A DNA stretch of 64,000 nt from Rhodocyclales bacterium (lineage in GTDB: Bacteria; Pseudomonadota; Gammaproteobacteria; Burkholderiales; Rhodocyclaceae), in the NCBI GenBank assembly GCA_016183655.1, contig JACPEH010000020.1, positions 1 through 64,000 on the forward strand, read 5' to 3'. The notes below the pieces were generated by a model. The model was not told the origin of the DNA and made no database searches. It was given only the letters and a program-made list of their open reading frames with translations. Numbering within the stretch: the stretch's first letter is position 1; each line of letters begins with the position of its first letter. Of this stretch, positions 27,301-35,655 are shown piece after piece. The position numbers were made by a program, and so were the translations under genes.

Positions 27301-30264
27301 GAACTGCCGGTGTCAGCGCCCGAACCGGGCGTAGTCATCGAGTTTCCGGAAATCGTCTCCGCCGGCGCGAGCGAGGCCGCGGAGGGGGCGGTGCCGCAGC
27401 CGGAACGCGGGGCGGCTCTTGGCATCTCGGCGACCCTGTTCGATATCTTCCTGGAAGAAGCCCATACCCACATTGCGACGCTGAACCGCGAGTTCGAGTC
27501 GTTCGCGGCCGACCCCGGCCAGCCGACGCCGTACTCGATGGCACGCGCCGCGCATACGTTGGCCGGCATTTCCGGCACGGTCGGGCTGACAGTCATCAAC
27601 CGCCTCGGCGCGGCGCTGGAGCATGCGCTGCTGCGGCGCGAGACCACCGACCATCCGGACAGCATCACCGGCGTCGAAGTGATCCGGCAGACGATCGCCG
27701 CGCTCGAAACGATGGTCGGCGGCGTTGCTGACGAGCGCATGCCGGAAGCGATGCCGCAGCTGGTCGATGCGCTTGAGCAGCTGTACCCCCCGCCGGCGGC
27801 ATTGCTCGTTACCGAGCCGGCTGCCGAGGAAACGCCGCCGGACGTCGCCGAGGAAGCGGTTATTGCCGAGGCTGCGCCGGTTGCGACCGCCGTCCCGTCC
27901 ATCGGCGGTGCCATCGTCACGCAGATTTCCGGGGTCAAGGACGAGCTCGACGAGCAGTTGCTGCCGATCTTCCTTGAGGAAGCGCTGGAGCTGATCGGGG
28001 CGGTCAACGAACAACTGCGCCACTGGCGTGTCGCGCCCGCCGACCACGAAACGCTGCGCGCGCTGCATCGCCTGTTCCACACGCTGAAGGGCAGCGCCCG
28101 CATGGCGGGGGCGATGACGCTCGGCGAAATCACCCACGCCATCGAATCGCGCGTCGAACAGGCCGACAAGGCTGGCGGTGCGCCGCTCGAACTGATCGAC
28201 GACGTCGAAACGGCGTTCGACGCCGTGGTCCAGATCGTCGAGCGCCTGCAACGCGGCGAATCGCTGGAGGCACCGGTCGTCGATGCGGCCGATGCGTCGC
28301 CGGAACTGGCATCGGCCGTCGCTTTTGCCGAAGCGATCCCGGTCGCGGCGGCACCGGCTGCGGTCGCCGAGGCCGCGACGCCTGCGACCGCAGTGACGGC
28401 CGGAGAAGCCGGCGGCGAGGAAACGGCGGCGCAGAAGGCCATGCTGCGCGTCCGCGCCGACCTGATCGACCAGCTGGTCAACGAGGCCGGCGAATTGTCG
28501 ATCGCCCGCGCCCGGATCGAAGGCGAGATGATCAGCCTCAAGGGCTCGCTGCTCGACCTGACGGAAAACGTCATCCGTCTGCGCCGGCAGTTGCGCGACA
28601 TCGAGATCCAGGCCGAGACGCAGATGCAGTCGCGCACCGCGCAGGCCGACGAGCGGCACGCCGGTTTCGATCCCCTCGAATTCGACCGCTTCACCCGTTT
28701 CCAGGAACTGACGCGGATGATGGCGGAGTCGGTCAACGACGTCGCCACGGTGCAGCAGAACCTGCTCAAGAACCTCGACGACGCCAACGCCGCGATCCTC
28801 GCGCAGGCGCGGATGAATCGCCAGCTGCAGCAGGAACTGATGAGCGTGCGCATGGTGCCGTTCGCCAGCCAGGCCGACCGCCTCTACCGCATCGTGCGGC
28901 AGACGGCGAAGGAACTCGGCAAGCGCGCCAACCTGGAAATCCGCGGCGGCCAGGTCGAACTCGACCGTTCGGTGCTCGACAAGATCGGTGCGCCGCTCGA
29001 ACACCTGCTGCGCAATGCCGTCGCACACGGCCTGGAAACACGGGAGGCGCGGCTGGCTGCCGGCAAGACCGAAATCGGCGAGGTGTCGCTGACGCTGGCG
29101 CAGGAAGGCAACGAAATCATCGTGACCATGGCCGACGACGGAGCCGGCCTCAATTTCGAGCGCATCCGCGCACGCGGCATCGAGGCCGGGTTGCTCGGCG
29201 CCGACGAGGAGGCGGACGAGGGGCGGCTGATCAAGCTGATCTTCACGCCGGGCTTCTCCACCGCCGCCGAGATCAACCAGATCGCCGGCCGCGGCGTCGG
29301 CATGGACGTCGTCAAGACCGAGATCGGCGAACTGGGCGGCCGCATCGAAGTGAGCTCCGTCGACGGCAAGGGCTCCACCTTCCGCCTCTACATCCCGCTG
29401 ACGCTGGCGGTGACGCAGGCGCTGCTGGTGCGTGCCGGCTCGCACGTCTATGCGATTCCGTCGTCGATGATCGAGCAGGTGCTGGAACTCAAGGAAACCT
29501 TCCTCGCCCGCATCCGCGAAGCCGGCGAGGCCGAATGGCTGGGCAACAAGTACCCCTACCGTTTCCTGCCGCACCTGCTCGGCGACACCGACGCCCTGCC
29601 GGAAGCCCGGCGCCAGTACTGGGTGTTGCTGCTGCGCTCCGGCGCGCAGCGGGTCGCGGTGCAGGTCGACGAGCTGCGCGGCAACCGCGAAGTCGTCGTC
29701 AAGAACATCGGGCCGCAGCTCGCCCGCGTCGTCGGCATCGACGGTGCGACGGTGCTCGGCGACGGCCAGGTCGTGCTCATCCTGAACCCGGTGGCGCTGG
29801 CTTCGCGCGCCCGTGCCGCGCACCTTGAGGATATCGTGCCGAAGGCGCTGCACGCGCCGCTCGAACCCAGGGAGCAGGTGACGACGCTGCCGACGGTGAT
29901 GGTCGTCGACGATTCGCTGACCGTGCGCAAGATCACCGGCCGCCTGCTGTCGCGCGAAGGCTACCAGGTGCTGACGGCGAAGGACGGCGTCGACGCGCTG
30001 GAGCAGATGCTCGACATCATCCCCGACGTGCTGCTGGTGGACATCGAGATGCCGCGGATGGACGGCTTCGACCTGACGCGCAACGTACGCGCCGACGACA
30101 AGCTGAAGCAGGTGCCGATCATCATGATCACCTCGCGCACCGCCGACAAGCACCGCAACTACGCGTTCGAGATCGGCGTGAACAATTACCTCGGCAAGCC
30201 GTACCAGGAAGACGAGCTGCTCAAGCTGGTTGGCGACTACACCAGGGCGAAGCGGCTGCACTGA
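24361..30264 (+). CDS. chpA: ChpA/PilL hybrid CheA kinase with several Hpt domains
   Basis: 1967-residue kinase of the Pil-Chp system. Histidine-phosphotransfer modules: clear ones at His718 (SFHTLKGSGRMVGL), His1065 (AAHTLAGISGTVGL) and His1240 (LFHTLKGSARMAGA), and weaker Hpt-like repeats at His50 and near 485. Residues about 800-1010 are an acidic Pro/Glu-rich linker. The CheA core follows: dimerisation helix (LIDQLVNEAGELSIARARIE, near 1370), N box HLLRNAVAHGLE, G boxes DDGAGL and GRGVGMDVVK, then a CheW domain, and a C-terminal receiver (about 1842-1962) with phospho-Asp in VLLVDIEMPRMDG. The strong terminator at 30293 closes the operon. Confidence 0.95.
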   Translation: MNAATEFDVGPLTWVKSEIDLALERAGEALRQFTAGGDATQLKFARTHLHQVRGALAIVGLDGVTQFVDGLEGLLDDFEQQKVAPEAERIALVLRALDAVHHYLDDLVNGEPNQPLRLLPIYGEILAARGQTRISATDLFFPDLSLRPPRRAAAQPLSRDELLQLLRAQRARFQRGLLAWLRNPADRNGIAEMLDVTRKVEATQELAAARAFWWVAAGMLTALAEGRLPVAVDVKQLCARIDLQIRRLIEGSKNVAERLMRDALYYVAQAEEGEAGDGLVRQIKDTYQLQSLLPSRQAGAAAPQESLRRRLRETIAAAEESWNKFCAGTAQSLPVFRDHAASVQQIIEQLGHTDYRRLAQAIANAAGWLAEKPSRHSEALAMEIATAILLAQNAQENFTRLGADFAHQVDVMVARLHGFLADNPPGPGSEVPLLDEMSRQAQEKLLIGQVAKEIQSNLAQIEQVLDGFFRDADKRGDLVGLDAPLHQIVGALMIMGQNAAVDTLRECEEEIHRFASADYVPQEADFERVADRLSALGFFIDSMQHGATDFAEFTRTMTAVPVEAEEEAAESSVEQELEQAKRETQALLQAYKEQPADEGLRQELKQNLETLKQDADLVADSALGQQAKAALSALDSGAAPAVDEALAGLRPQAAEAPAPSAQTLQLAQADEDELDAELLAIFIEEAKEVLEAIGTNLALLQEQPHNAEVLTNIRRSFHTLKGSGRMVGLRDLGEVAWALEQVLNLWLRQELELTQQVFEMIGEAHRVFAEWVAHLEERSLPIPDAGALVALAESLRIGGEAPVPAAAPEIVALAPVVPEAAAPADDETFDGAESTVVLGDLAATVESPAAESEMPEGIEMPPLDLGDAFSIELPVVEEAPLPEVLELPAGDEEPMTATVVLGNFGQRVPEPSVESIDMISLPEGEELLAGDALPPERVEITAEALPELPEMTEPPAVELPPAEFGEPEVALIEAPLAEVIELPVSAPEPGVVIEFPEIVSAGASEAAEGAVPQPERGAALGISATLFDIFLEEAHTHIATLNREFESFAADPGQPTPYSMARAAHTLAGISGTVGLTVINRLGAALEHALLRRETTDHPDSITGVEVIRQTIAALETMVGGVADERMPEAMPQLVDALEQLYPPPAALLVTEPAAEETPPDVAEEAVIAEAAPVATAVPSIGGAIVTQISGVKDELDEQLLPIFLEEALELIGAVNEQLRHWRVAPADHETLRALHRLFHTLKGSARMAGAMTLGEITHAIESRVEQADKAGGAPLELIDDVETAFDAVVQIVERLQRGESLEAPVVDAADASPELASAVAFAEAIPVAAAPAAVAEAATPATAVTAGEAGGEETAAQKAMLRVRADLIDQLVNEAGELSIARARIEGEMISLKGSLLDLTENVIRLRRQLRDIEIQAETQMQSRTAQADERHAGFDPLEFDRFTRFQELTRMMAESVNDVATVQQNLLKNLDDANAAILAQARMNRQLQQELMSVRMVPFASQADRLYRIVRQTAKELGKRANLEIRGGQVELDRSVLDKIGAPLEHLLRNAVAHGLETREARLAAGKTEIGEVSLTLAQEGNEIIVTMADDGAGLNFERIRARGIEAGLLGADEEADEGRLIKLIFTPGFSTAAEINQIAGRGVGMDVVKTEIGELGGRIEVSSVDGKGSTFRLYIPLTLAVTQALLVRAGSHVYAIPSSMIEQVLELKETFLARIREAGEAEWLGNKYPYRFLPHLLGDTDALPEARRQYWVLLLRSGAQRVAVQVDELRGNREVVVKNIGPQLARVVGIDGATVLGDGQVVLILNPVALASRARAAHLEDIVPKALHAPLEPREQVTTLPTVMVVDDSLTVRKITGRLLSREGYQVLTAKDGVDALEQMLDIIPDVLLVDIEMPRMDGFDLTRNVRADDKLKQVPIIMITSRTADKHRNYAFEIGVNNYLGKPYQEDELLKLVGDYTRAKRLH

Positions 30265-30292
30265 GCGCGGCCAGTCGTGCGGAACCGCAAGG

Positions 30293-30323
30293 CCGGGGAG
30301 TCACCGACTCCCCGGTTTTTTTT
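30293..30323 (+). terminator. Intrinsic terminator after chpA
   Basis: Perfect 10-bp stem CCGGGGAGTC / GACTCCCCGG with a 3-nt loop, followed by eight T residues. Confidence 0.92.
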
Positions 30324-30586
30324 ACGACCACCTCGTAGCGGGCCAGCGTGCGCCGTCGGGGTCGTCCGTCTAGACGTGTCCGGGTGATGTGCCGCCCGTC
30401 CCGCGGCAACGCGTCGAGGATCGCGGTGTCGAAGACGAAGGTACGAGGGAGCAGGCTGCCGCTGGCCAGTGCGGCGACCGCGCCGCACGCGCGGTGCCGC
30501 GCAGGTCGCGGCGAAGCGGACAAGGAAGCGTAAATTCACCGGCCGACAGACCTTCTCGTTTGTCTCGGCTTCCCGCGGGGATTAAA
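30324..30586. other. 263-bp gap between chpA terminator and algH, nothing recognised
   Basis: GC-rich sequence. Two overlapping minus-strand open frames of 100 codons cross it, but both run through the chpA terminator and neither resembles a family I know. The algH promoter should lie at its right end (ATTAAAAT just before the start codon), without a convincing -35. Confidence 0.4.
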
Positions 30587-31156
30587 ATGCCGTCCATGCA
30601 GTCCGTCAACCTGACCGATCACTTCCTCATCGCCATGCCGGCGATGGCGGACCCGTATTTTTCCGGCACGCTGGTGTACATCTGCGAGCACAACGAACAA
30701 GGCGCGCTCGGCATCATCGTCAACCGGCCTATCGACATGACGTTGGCGGCGCTGTTCGAGAAGATCGAGGTGCCGCTGGAGACGCAGGGCTTCGAGCGGA
30801 TGCCGGTCTATTTCGGCGGCCCGGTGCAGACCGACCGCGGCTTCGTGCTGCATCGCCCGATCGGCGGCTGGCAGTCGACGCTGGCGGTCAACCAGCATAT
30901 CGGCCTGACCAGTTCCCGCGACGTGCTGCAGGCAGTCGGCCATGAGGGCGATCCGCGCGAGATCATCGTCACCCTCGGCTACTCCGGCTGGTCGGCCGGC
31001 CAGCTTGAGGAAGAACTGGTGCAGAACGCCTGGCTGACCGTGCCGGCGCAGCCGGACATCCTGTTCGACATGCCCTTCGAGGCGCGCCTGCCGGCGGCGA
31101 TGAGCGCGCTCGGCATCAGCTTCACCAACCTGGCCGAGGACGCCGGGCATGCCTGA
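30587..31156 (+). CDS. algH: AlgH/YqgE family protein (UPF0301)
   Basis: 189 residues of the AlgH/DUF179 family: [40 protein letters not shown] is the family hallmark, then [16 protein letters not shown] and [14 protein letters not shown]. Biochemical role is not settled. Two in-frame ATGs lie 9 nt apart (30587, 30596); either could be used. It overlaps ruvX by 8 nt. Confidence 0.93.
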   Translation: MPSMQSVNLTDHFLIAMPAMADPYFSGTLVYICEHNEQGALGIIVNRPIDMTLAALFEKIEVPLETQGFERMPVYFGGPVQTDRGFVLHRPIGGWQSTLAVNQHIGLTSSRDVLQAVGHEGDPREIIVTLGYSGWSAGQLEEELVQNAWLTVPAQPDILFDMPFEARLPAAMSALGISFTNLAEDAGHA

Positions 31157-31622
31157 GGCCGCCGCGCCTGCGGCCCGGCAGGGCACGGTGCTGGCCTTCG
31201 ATTTCGGCGAGAAGCGCATCGGGGTTGCCGTCGGCGAACCCCTGCTGCAGCAGGCGCACCCGCTGACGGTGATCCACGCCCACGCCAGCGCCGAGCGCTT
31301 CGCGGCGATTGCCGCGCTGATCGCCGAGTGGCAGCCAACGCATCTGGTTGTCGGCATGCCGGGAACCGCCGACGGGTCGCCGCACGCGCTGGCGCCGCGC
31401 TGCACGCGCTTCGCCAACCAGCTGCACGGCCGTTTCGGCCTGCCGGTCAGCCTTGCCGACGAACGCCTGACCTCGGTCGAAGCCGAGGCGAGGCTGCGCG
31501 AAACCGGCCACAATGCGCGCAGCGCGAAAGCGCACCTCGACGCCGTCGCCGCGCAACTCATCCTGCAGACCTATTTCGACAGCGAAAGCCAGAACCGCCA
31601 TGCCCAAGCCACCTCTTCCTGA
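31149..31622 (+). CDS. ruvX: Holliday-junction resolvase-like RuvX (YqgF)
   Basis: 157-residue RNase H-fold nuclease implicated in 16S rRNA 5' processing and junction resolution. Catalytic Asp in [15 protein letters not shown], later motifs [14 protein letters not shown] and [17 protein letters not shown], and a final [16 protein letters not shown]. The next start (pyrR) lies 23 nt inside its 3' end. Confidence 0.93.
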   Translation: MPEAAAPAARQGTVLAFDFGEKRIGVAVGEPLLQQAHPLTVIHAHASAERFAAIAALIAEWQPTHLVVGMPGTADGSPHALAPRCTRFANQLHGRFGLPVSLADERLTSVEAEARLRETGHNARSAKAHLDAVAAQLILQTYFDSESQNRHAQATSS

Positions 31623-32103
31623 CGCCGAACAGCAGTGCGCGCTGCTTGCCGAGCAATTGCGCCCGCAGGTCGGCCCCGACACCGTTTTGATCGGCATCCA
31701 CAGCGGCGGCGTGTGGATCGCCGAGCGCCTGCGCACGCTGCTCGGCATGCAGGAGCTGCCGGGAACGATCGACGTCTCCTTCTACCGCGACGATTTTGCC
31801 GAGAAGGGCTTGCACCCGCAGATCAAGCCGAGCTCGATTCCGTTCGAGGTCGAGGGAAAGCACATCGTGCTGGTGGACGACGTGCTCTACACCGGCCGCA
31901 CGACGCGCGCCGCGTTGAACGAAATCTTCGACTACGGCCGGCCGGCGAAGGTCGAACTGGCAGTGCTTGCTGACCGCGGTGGCCGCGAGCTGCCGGTGGC
32001 GGCGCAATACAACACCTGGGACGTGACGCTGGCCGCCGGCGAGACCCTGGTCCTTGCCCGCGACGATGCCGGGCGGCTTTCGTGGAGGCTGGACCATGAA
32101 TAA
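31600..32103 (+). CDS. pyrR: PyrR uracil phosphoribosyltransferase-type regulator
   Basis: 167 residues of the type I phosphoribosyltransferase fold. The PRPP loop is [28 protein letters not shown], and [14 protein letters not shown] and DVSFYRDDF match PyrR. The start [13 protein letters not shown] was preferred over a longer frame because the family begins close to it. It lies inside a run of overlapping genes with pyrB; no obvious anti-terminator/terminator pair was seen upstream, so RNA-binding control is not shown by the sequence. Confidence 0.92.
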   Translation: MPKPPLPDAEQQCALLAEQLRPQVGPDTVLIGIHSGGVWIAERLRTLLGMQELPGTIDVSFYRDDFAEKGLHPQIKPSSIPFEVEGKHIVLVDDVLYTGRTTRAALNEIFDYGRPAKVELAVLADRGGRELPVAAQYNTWDVTLAAGETLVLARDDAGRLSWRLDHE

Positions 32104-33067
32104 GGCGCGGCGCAATCCGCAACTCAACGCCAACGGCGAGCTGACCCACCTGCTGTCGACGGAGGGATTGCCGCGCCAGGTGCTGACGCACATCCTCGAT
32201 ACCGCCGCGTCGTTCATGGAGGTCTCCGAACGCGACGTGAAGAAGGTGCCGCTGCTTCGGGGAAAAAGCGTCTTCAACCTGTTCTTCGAGAATTCAACGC
32301 GCACCCGCACCACCTTCGAGATTGCCGCCAAGCGTCTTTCCGCCGACGTCATCAACCTCGATATCAACCGCTCGTCGACGGCCAAGGGCGAGACCCTGCT
32401 CGACACCATCGACAACCTCTGCGCGATGCATGCCGACATGTTCGTCGTCCGCCACGCCACCTCGGGGGCGCCCTACCTGATCGCCGAGCACCTGGCGCGT
32501 GTCGGCCGCGACGACATCCACGTGGTGAACGCCGGCGACGGCCGCCATGCGCACCCGACGCAGGGCCTGCTCGACATGTACACGATCCGCCACTACAAGA
32601 AGGAATTCCACAACCTGACGGTGGCCATCGTCGGCGACATCCTGCACTCGCGCGTCGCCCGCTCGGACATCCATGCGCTGAATACGCTCGGTGCCGGCGA
32701 GGTGCGCGCGATCGGCCCGCAGACGCTGCTGCCGACGCAGATGGAAAAACTGGGCGTGCGCGTCTTCCACGACATGGAGGAGGGGCTGAAGGGCTGCGAC
32801 GTGGTGATCATGCTGCGCCTGCAGAACGAGCGCATGAACGGGGCGCTCTTGCCTTCGGCCCGCGAGTATTTCCGCAACTACGGCCTGACGCCGGAGAAGC
32901 TGGCACTGGCCAAACCGGACGCGATCGTGATGCATCCGGGGCCGATGAACCGCGGCGTCGAGATCGATTCCGAGGTTGCCGACGGCGTGCAGGCGGTGAT
33001 CCTGCCGCAGGTTACATTCGGCATCGCCGTGCGCATGGCGGTGATGAGCATCGTGGCGGGGAACTGA
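32096..33067 (+). CDS. pyrB: Aspartate carbamoyltransferase catalytic chain
   Basis: 323 residues; condenses carbamoyl phosphate and aspartate. Carbamoyl-phosphate loop [18 protein letters not shown], then [12 protein letters not shown], and the C-terminal [12 protein letters not shown]. The start [11 protein letters not shown] gives a Pseudomonas-like N-terminal extension that would hold the partner PyrC' subunit. Overlaps pyrR by 8 nt; pyrC' begins 1 bp after its stop. Confidence 0.96.
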   Translation: MNKARRNPQLNANGELTHLLSTEGLPRQVLTHILDTAASFMEVSERDVKKVPLLRGKSVFNLFFENSTRTRTTFEIAAKRLSADVINLDINRSSTAKGETLLDTIDNLCAMHADMFVVRHATSGAPYLIAEHLARVGRDDIHVVNAGDGRHAHPTQGLLDMYTIRHYKKEFHNLTVAIVGDILHSRVARSDIHALNTLGAGEVRAIGPQTLLPTQMEKLGVRVFHDMEEGLKGCDVVIMLRLQNERMNGALLPSAREYFRNYGLTPEKLALAKPDAIVMHPGPMNRGVEIDSEVADGVQAVILPQVTFGIAVRMAVMSIVAGN

Positions 33068-33068
33068 G

Positions 33069-34334
33069 ATGGCGACTGACAAGATTTCAATCAAGAACGG
33101 CCGTCTGGTCGATCCGCGGAACGGCATCGACGAGCAGCTCGACCTGCATCTCGCCGACGGCCGCATCGCCGCCATCGGCAAGGCGCCGGACGGCTTCGCC
33201 GGCGCCCGCGTCATCGACGCCACCGGCCTGGTCGTCTGCCCGGGCCTGGTCGACCTCGCCGCCCGCCTGCCGGGGCTGGAGGGCGAACTGGCGGCAGCCG
33301 TCGCCGGCGGCGTCACCTCGCTCGCCTGTCCGCCCGACACGCGGCCGCCGCTCGACGAGCCGGGGCTGGTCGAACAACTGGTACGCCGTGCCGCCGATGC
33401 CGGGCTGGCCCGCGTGCTGCCGCTCGGTGCGCTGACCGCCCGCCTGCGCGGCGAGGCGCTCGCCGAACTGGGCAGCCTGACCCGTGCCGGCTGCGTGGCC
33501 TTCTCGCAGGGCGACACGGCGATCGTCGATACGCAGGTGCTGCTGCGCGCGATGCAGTATGCGGCCACCTTCGATCACGCCATCTGGCTGCGCCCTCAGG
33601 ACCAATACCTGGCCGGTGAAGGCGTCGCCCACGACGGTGAAGTCGCGTCCCGGCTGGGGCTTCCGGGCATCCCGGCCGCGGCCGAGACAGTGGCGATCGC
33701 TACCGCACTGGAGCTGGCGCGGGCGACCGGCGTCCGCCTGCATCTCGCCCGCCTGTCCACCGCGGCCGGTGTCGAATTGGTCCGCCGGGCGCGCCAGGAC
33801 GGGTTGGCCGTCACCTGCGATGTCGGCGTGCATCACTTGCACCTGACCGAGATGGATATCGGTTTCTTCGACAGCGCGGCGCGTTTCAGTCCTCCGTTGC
33901 GTGCGCAGCGCGACCGCGAGGCCTTGTCGGCGGCGGTCGCCGAAGGTCTGGCGGCGATCTGCTCGGATCACACGCCGGTGGACGAGGACGGCAAGCAGCT
34001 GCCGTTCGGCGAGGCCGAGGCCGGCGCCAGCGGGCTCGAACTGCTGCTGCCGCTGACATTGAAATGGGCCGAGACGGCGAAGGTGCCGCTGGCCATGGCG
34101 CTGGCCCGCATCACCTGCGACCCGGCGGCGATCCTCGGCCTGGCTGCCGGCGGTACCGGCAGCCTGTCGATCGGTGCGCCGGCCGACGTCTGTGTCTTCG
34201 ATCCGGAGGCGCAGTGGCTGGTGAGTGCCGAGTCCTTGCAGAGCGACGGCAAGAACACCCCGTTCCTCGGCTGCGGCATGCAGGGGCGGGTGCGTACGAC
34301 GCTGGTCGGCGGCCGCGTCGTCTTCGCCGGCTGA
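33069..34334 (+). CDS. pyrC': Dihydroorotase-like PyrC' subunit, probably non-catalytic
   Basis: 421-residue amidohydrolase of the type I dihydroorotase family. The first-strand metal site, normally G-x-x-D-x-H-x-H-x-R, here reads GLVDLAARLPG, so both metal-binding His are lost. The remaining family framework (TSLACPPDTRPPLDEP, VTCDVGVHHLHLTE, SDHTPVDEDGKQLPFGEAEAGASG) is kept. In Pseudomonas such inactive PyrC' chains are structural partners of PyrB; the adjacency to pyrB supports the same here. A separate active dihydroorotase should exist elsewhere. Confidence 0.9.
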   Translation: MATDKISIKNGRLVDPRNGIDEQLDLHLADGRIAAIGKAPDGFAGARVIDATGLVVCPGLVDLAARLPGLEGELAAAVAGGVTSLACPPDTRPPLDEPGLVEQLVRRAADAGLARVLPLGALTARLRGEALAELGSLTRAGCVAFSQGDTAIVDTQVLLRAMQYAATFDHAIWLRPQDQYLAGEGVAHDGEVASRLGLPGIPAAAETVAIATALELARATGVRLHLARLSTAAGVELVRRARQDGLAVTCDVGVHHLHLTEMDIGFFDSAARFSPPLRAQRDREALSAAVAEGLAAICSDHTPVDEDGKQLPFGEAEAGASGLELLLPLTLKWAETAKVPLAMALARITCDPAAILGLAAGGTGSLSIGAPADVCVFDPEAQWLVSAESLQSDGKNTPFLGCGMQGRVRTTLVGGRVVFAG

Positions 34335-34564
34335 CACCAGCGAACGGGCATGGATCGAGACCGCCCCGAATCATGACAGCCTTACCCATGCCCGTTTCCC
34401 TCACCCCCGCCCCCTCTCCCGCTTCGCGGGCGAGGGGAGGTTCGCGAGACGCTTCGCGTCTTTCACGTTAAAACGGGTGACCGGTCGGTCACCCGTCGTG
34501 TGCGCCGATGGCTATTCAGCCGTCCCCCAAGGGGACTTCTTCGCAAGGTGCCGGCGAACCTTGC
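34335..34564. repeat. Intergenic region with palindromic repeats
   Basis: 230 bp between two genes transcribed towards each other. It holds the dispersed-element phrase CTCACCCCCGCCCCCTCTCC followed by a hairpin (CCCCTC-CCCGC / GCGGG-GAGGGG, 34411-34437), and a perfect 10-bp hairpin ACGGGTGACC / GGTCACCCGT (34473-34496). Neither has a T-run, so both are better read as repeat elements that may also stop transcription. Confidence 0.5.
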
Positions 34565-35497
34565 TCAGGCGTCGGCGTTGATCTTCGCGATCAGCGCCTG
34601 CAGCGTCGCCGCCGCCTGCTCGTTGCCCACCTGGCAGGTGCCGGCCGCCTGATGGCCGCCGCCGCCGTACTGCAGCATCAGCTCGCCGACGTTGGTGCGG
34701 CTGCCGCGGTCGAGGATCGACTTGCCGGTGGCGAACACCGTGTTCTGCTTCTGCACGCCCCACATCACGTGGATCGAGATGTTGGTCTGCGGGAACAGCG
34801 CGTAGATCATGAAGCGGTTGGTGGCGTAGATCGTTTCCTCATTGCGCAGGTCGAGAACCACCAGATTCCGGTGCACGGTACTGCAGCGCCGGATCTGCTC
34901 CTTGGCCTTTGCCGCATGCTCGAAGTAGAGTTCGACGCGTTCCTTGACGTCGGGCAGCGCGAGGATCTCGTCGATGCCGTGGTTCCGGCAGTACTTGATC
35001 AGGTCCATCATCAGCGCGTAGTTGCTGATGCGGAACTCGCGGAAGCGGCCGAGGCCGGTGCGCGCATCCATCAGGTAATTGAGCAGCACCCAGCCCTGCG
35101 GGTCGAGGATCTCGTCGCGCGTGAACTGCGCCGAGTCGGCCTTGTCGACGGCCTCCATCATCTCGTCGGCGATGCCCGGGAAAGCCTTTTTGCCGCCATA
35201 GTAGTCATAGACGACGCGCGCCGCCGACGGCGCTCTGGCGTCGATGATGTGGTTCTTCCGTTCGCCGGTGTTGCGGATGGTTTCCGATTCGTGGTGGTCG
35301 AAGGCGAGGTGGGCGCCGGCGACGTAGGGCAGGTTGGTGGTGATGTCGCGGGCGCTGATCTCGATCTTGCCGTCCTGCATGTCCTTCGGATGGACGAACT
35401 TGATGTCGTCGATCAGGTCGAGCTCGTTCAGCAGCACGGCACAGACCAGGCCGTCAAAATCGCTGCGCGTGACCAGACGGAATTTCTGCTGACTCAT
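34565..35497 (-). CDS. DHH-family phosphoesterase
   Basis: 310 residues. Metal-binding motifs of the DHH superfamily are RSDFDGLVCAVLL at the start and AFDHHESE near residue 80; a C-terminal DHHA1-like part ends in the GGGGHQAAGTC motif that binds the substrate phosphate. Members cleave short nucleotides, c-di-AMP or polyphosphate; which applies here cannot be told. The start MSQQKFRLVTRSDFDG was chosen since an upstream extension of 27 residues is not family-like. Confidence 0.85.
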   Translation of the reverse strand: MSQQKFRLVTRSDFDGLVCAVLLNELDLIDDIKFVHPKDMQDGKIEISARDITTNLPYVAGAHLAFDHHESETIRNTGERKNHIIDARAPSAARVVYDYYGGKKAFPGIADEMMEAVDKADSAQFTRDEILDPQGWVLLNYLMDARTGLGRFREFRISNYALMMDLIKYCRNHGIDEILALPDVKERVELYFEHAAKAKEQIRRCSTVHRNLVVLDLRNEETIYATNRFMIYALFPQTNISIHVMWGVQKQNTVFATGKSILDRGSRTNVGELMLQYGGGGHQAAGTCQVGNEQAAATLQALIAKINADA

Positions 35498-35620
35498 TGT
35501 GTTTCCCCCAGGAAAGCAAAATCGAAGGGGAATCTTAGCAGTACCGGCCGCCGTCGGCGCGGCACAAATCCGCGACAACGGCGTTTACCTTGCGGCACGA
35601 TGGTGTCATCATGAAAAACC

Positions 35621-35633
35621 TTGATGTTAACAA
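35621..35633 (+). promoter_or_regulatory. Possible FNR/Anr-type half-conserved site
   Basis: TTGATGTTAACAA resembles the FNR consensus TTGAT-N4-ATCAA with a good left half and an imperfect right half. It lies 23 nt before the cytochrome start codon, a place compatible with regulation only if transcription begins very close by. Confidence 0.25.
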
Positions 35634-35655
35634 GTGTAATGAGAGGAGCCGAGAG

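Noticed and set aside
26232..30261. Minus-strand frames of 873 and 982 codons opposite chpA
   Set aside because: Ser- or Arg/Asp-rich shadows of the kinase gene; no start signals or domain motifs.
30221..30539. Two 100-codon minus-strand frames between chpA and algH
   Set aside because: Both read through the strong chpA terminator and overlap each other; no ribosome site or recognisable domain.
34225..34581. 118-codon plus-strand frame after pyrC'
   Set aside because: It starts inside pyrC' in another frame and crosses palindromic repeats; no coding character.
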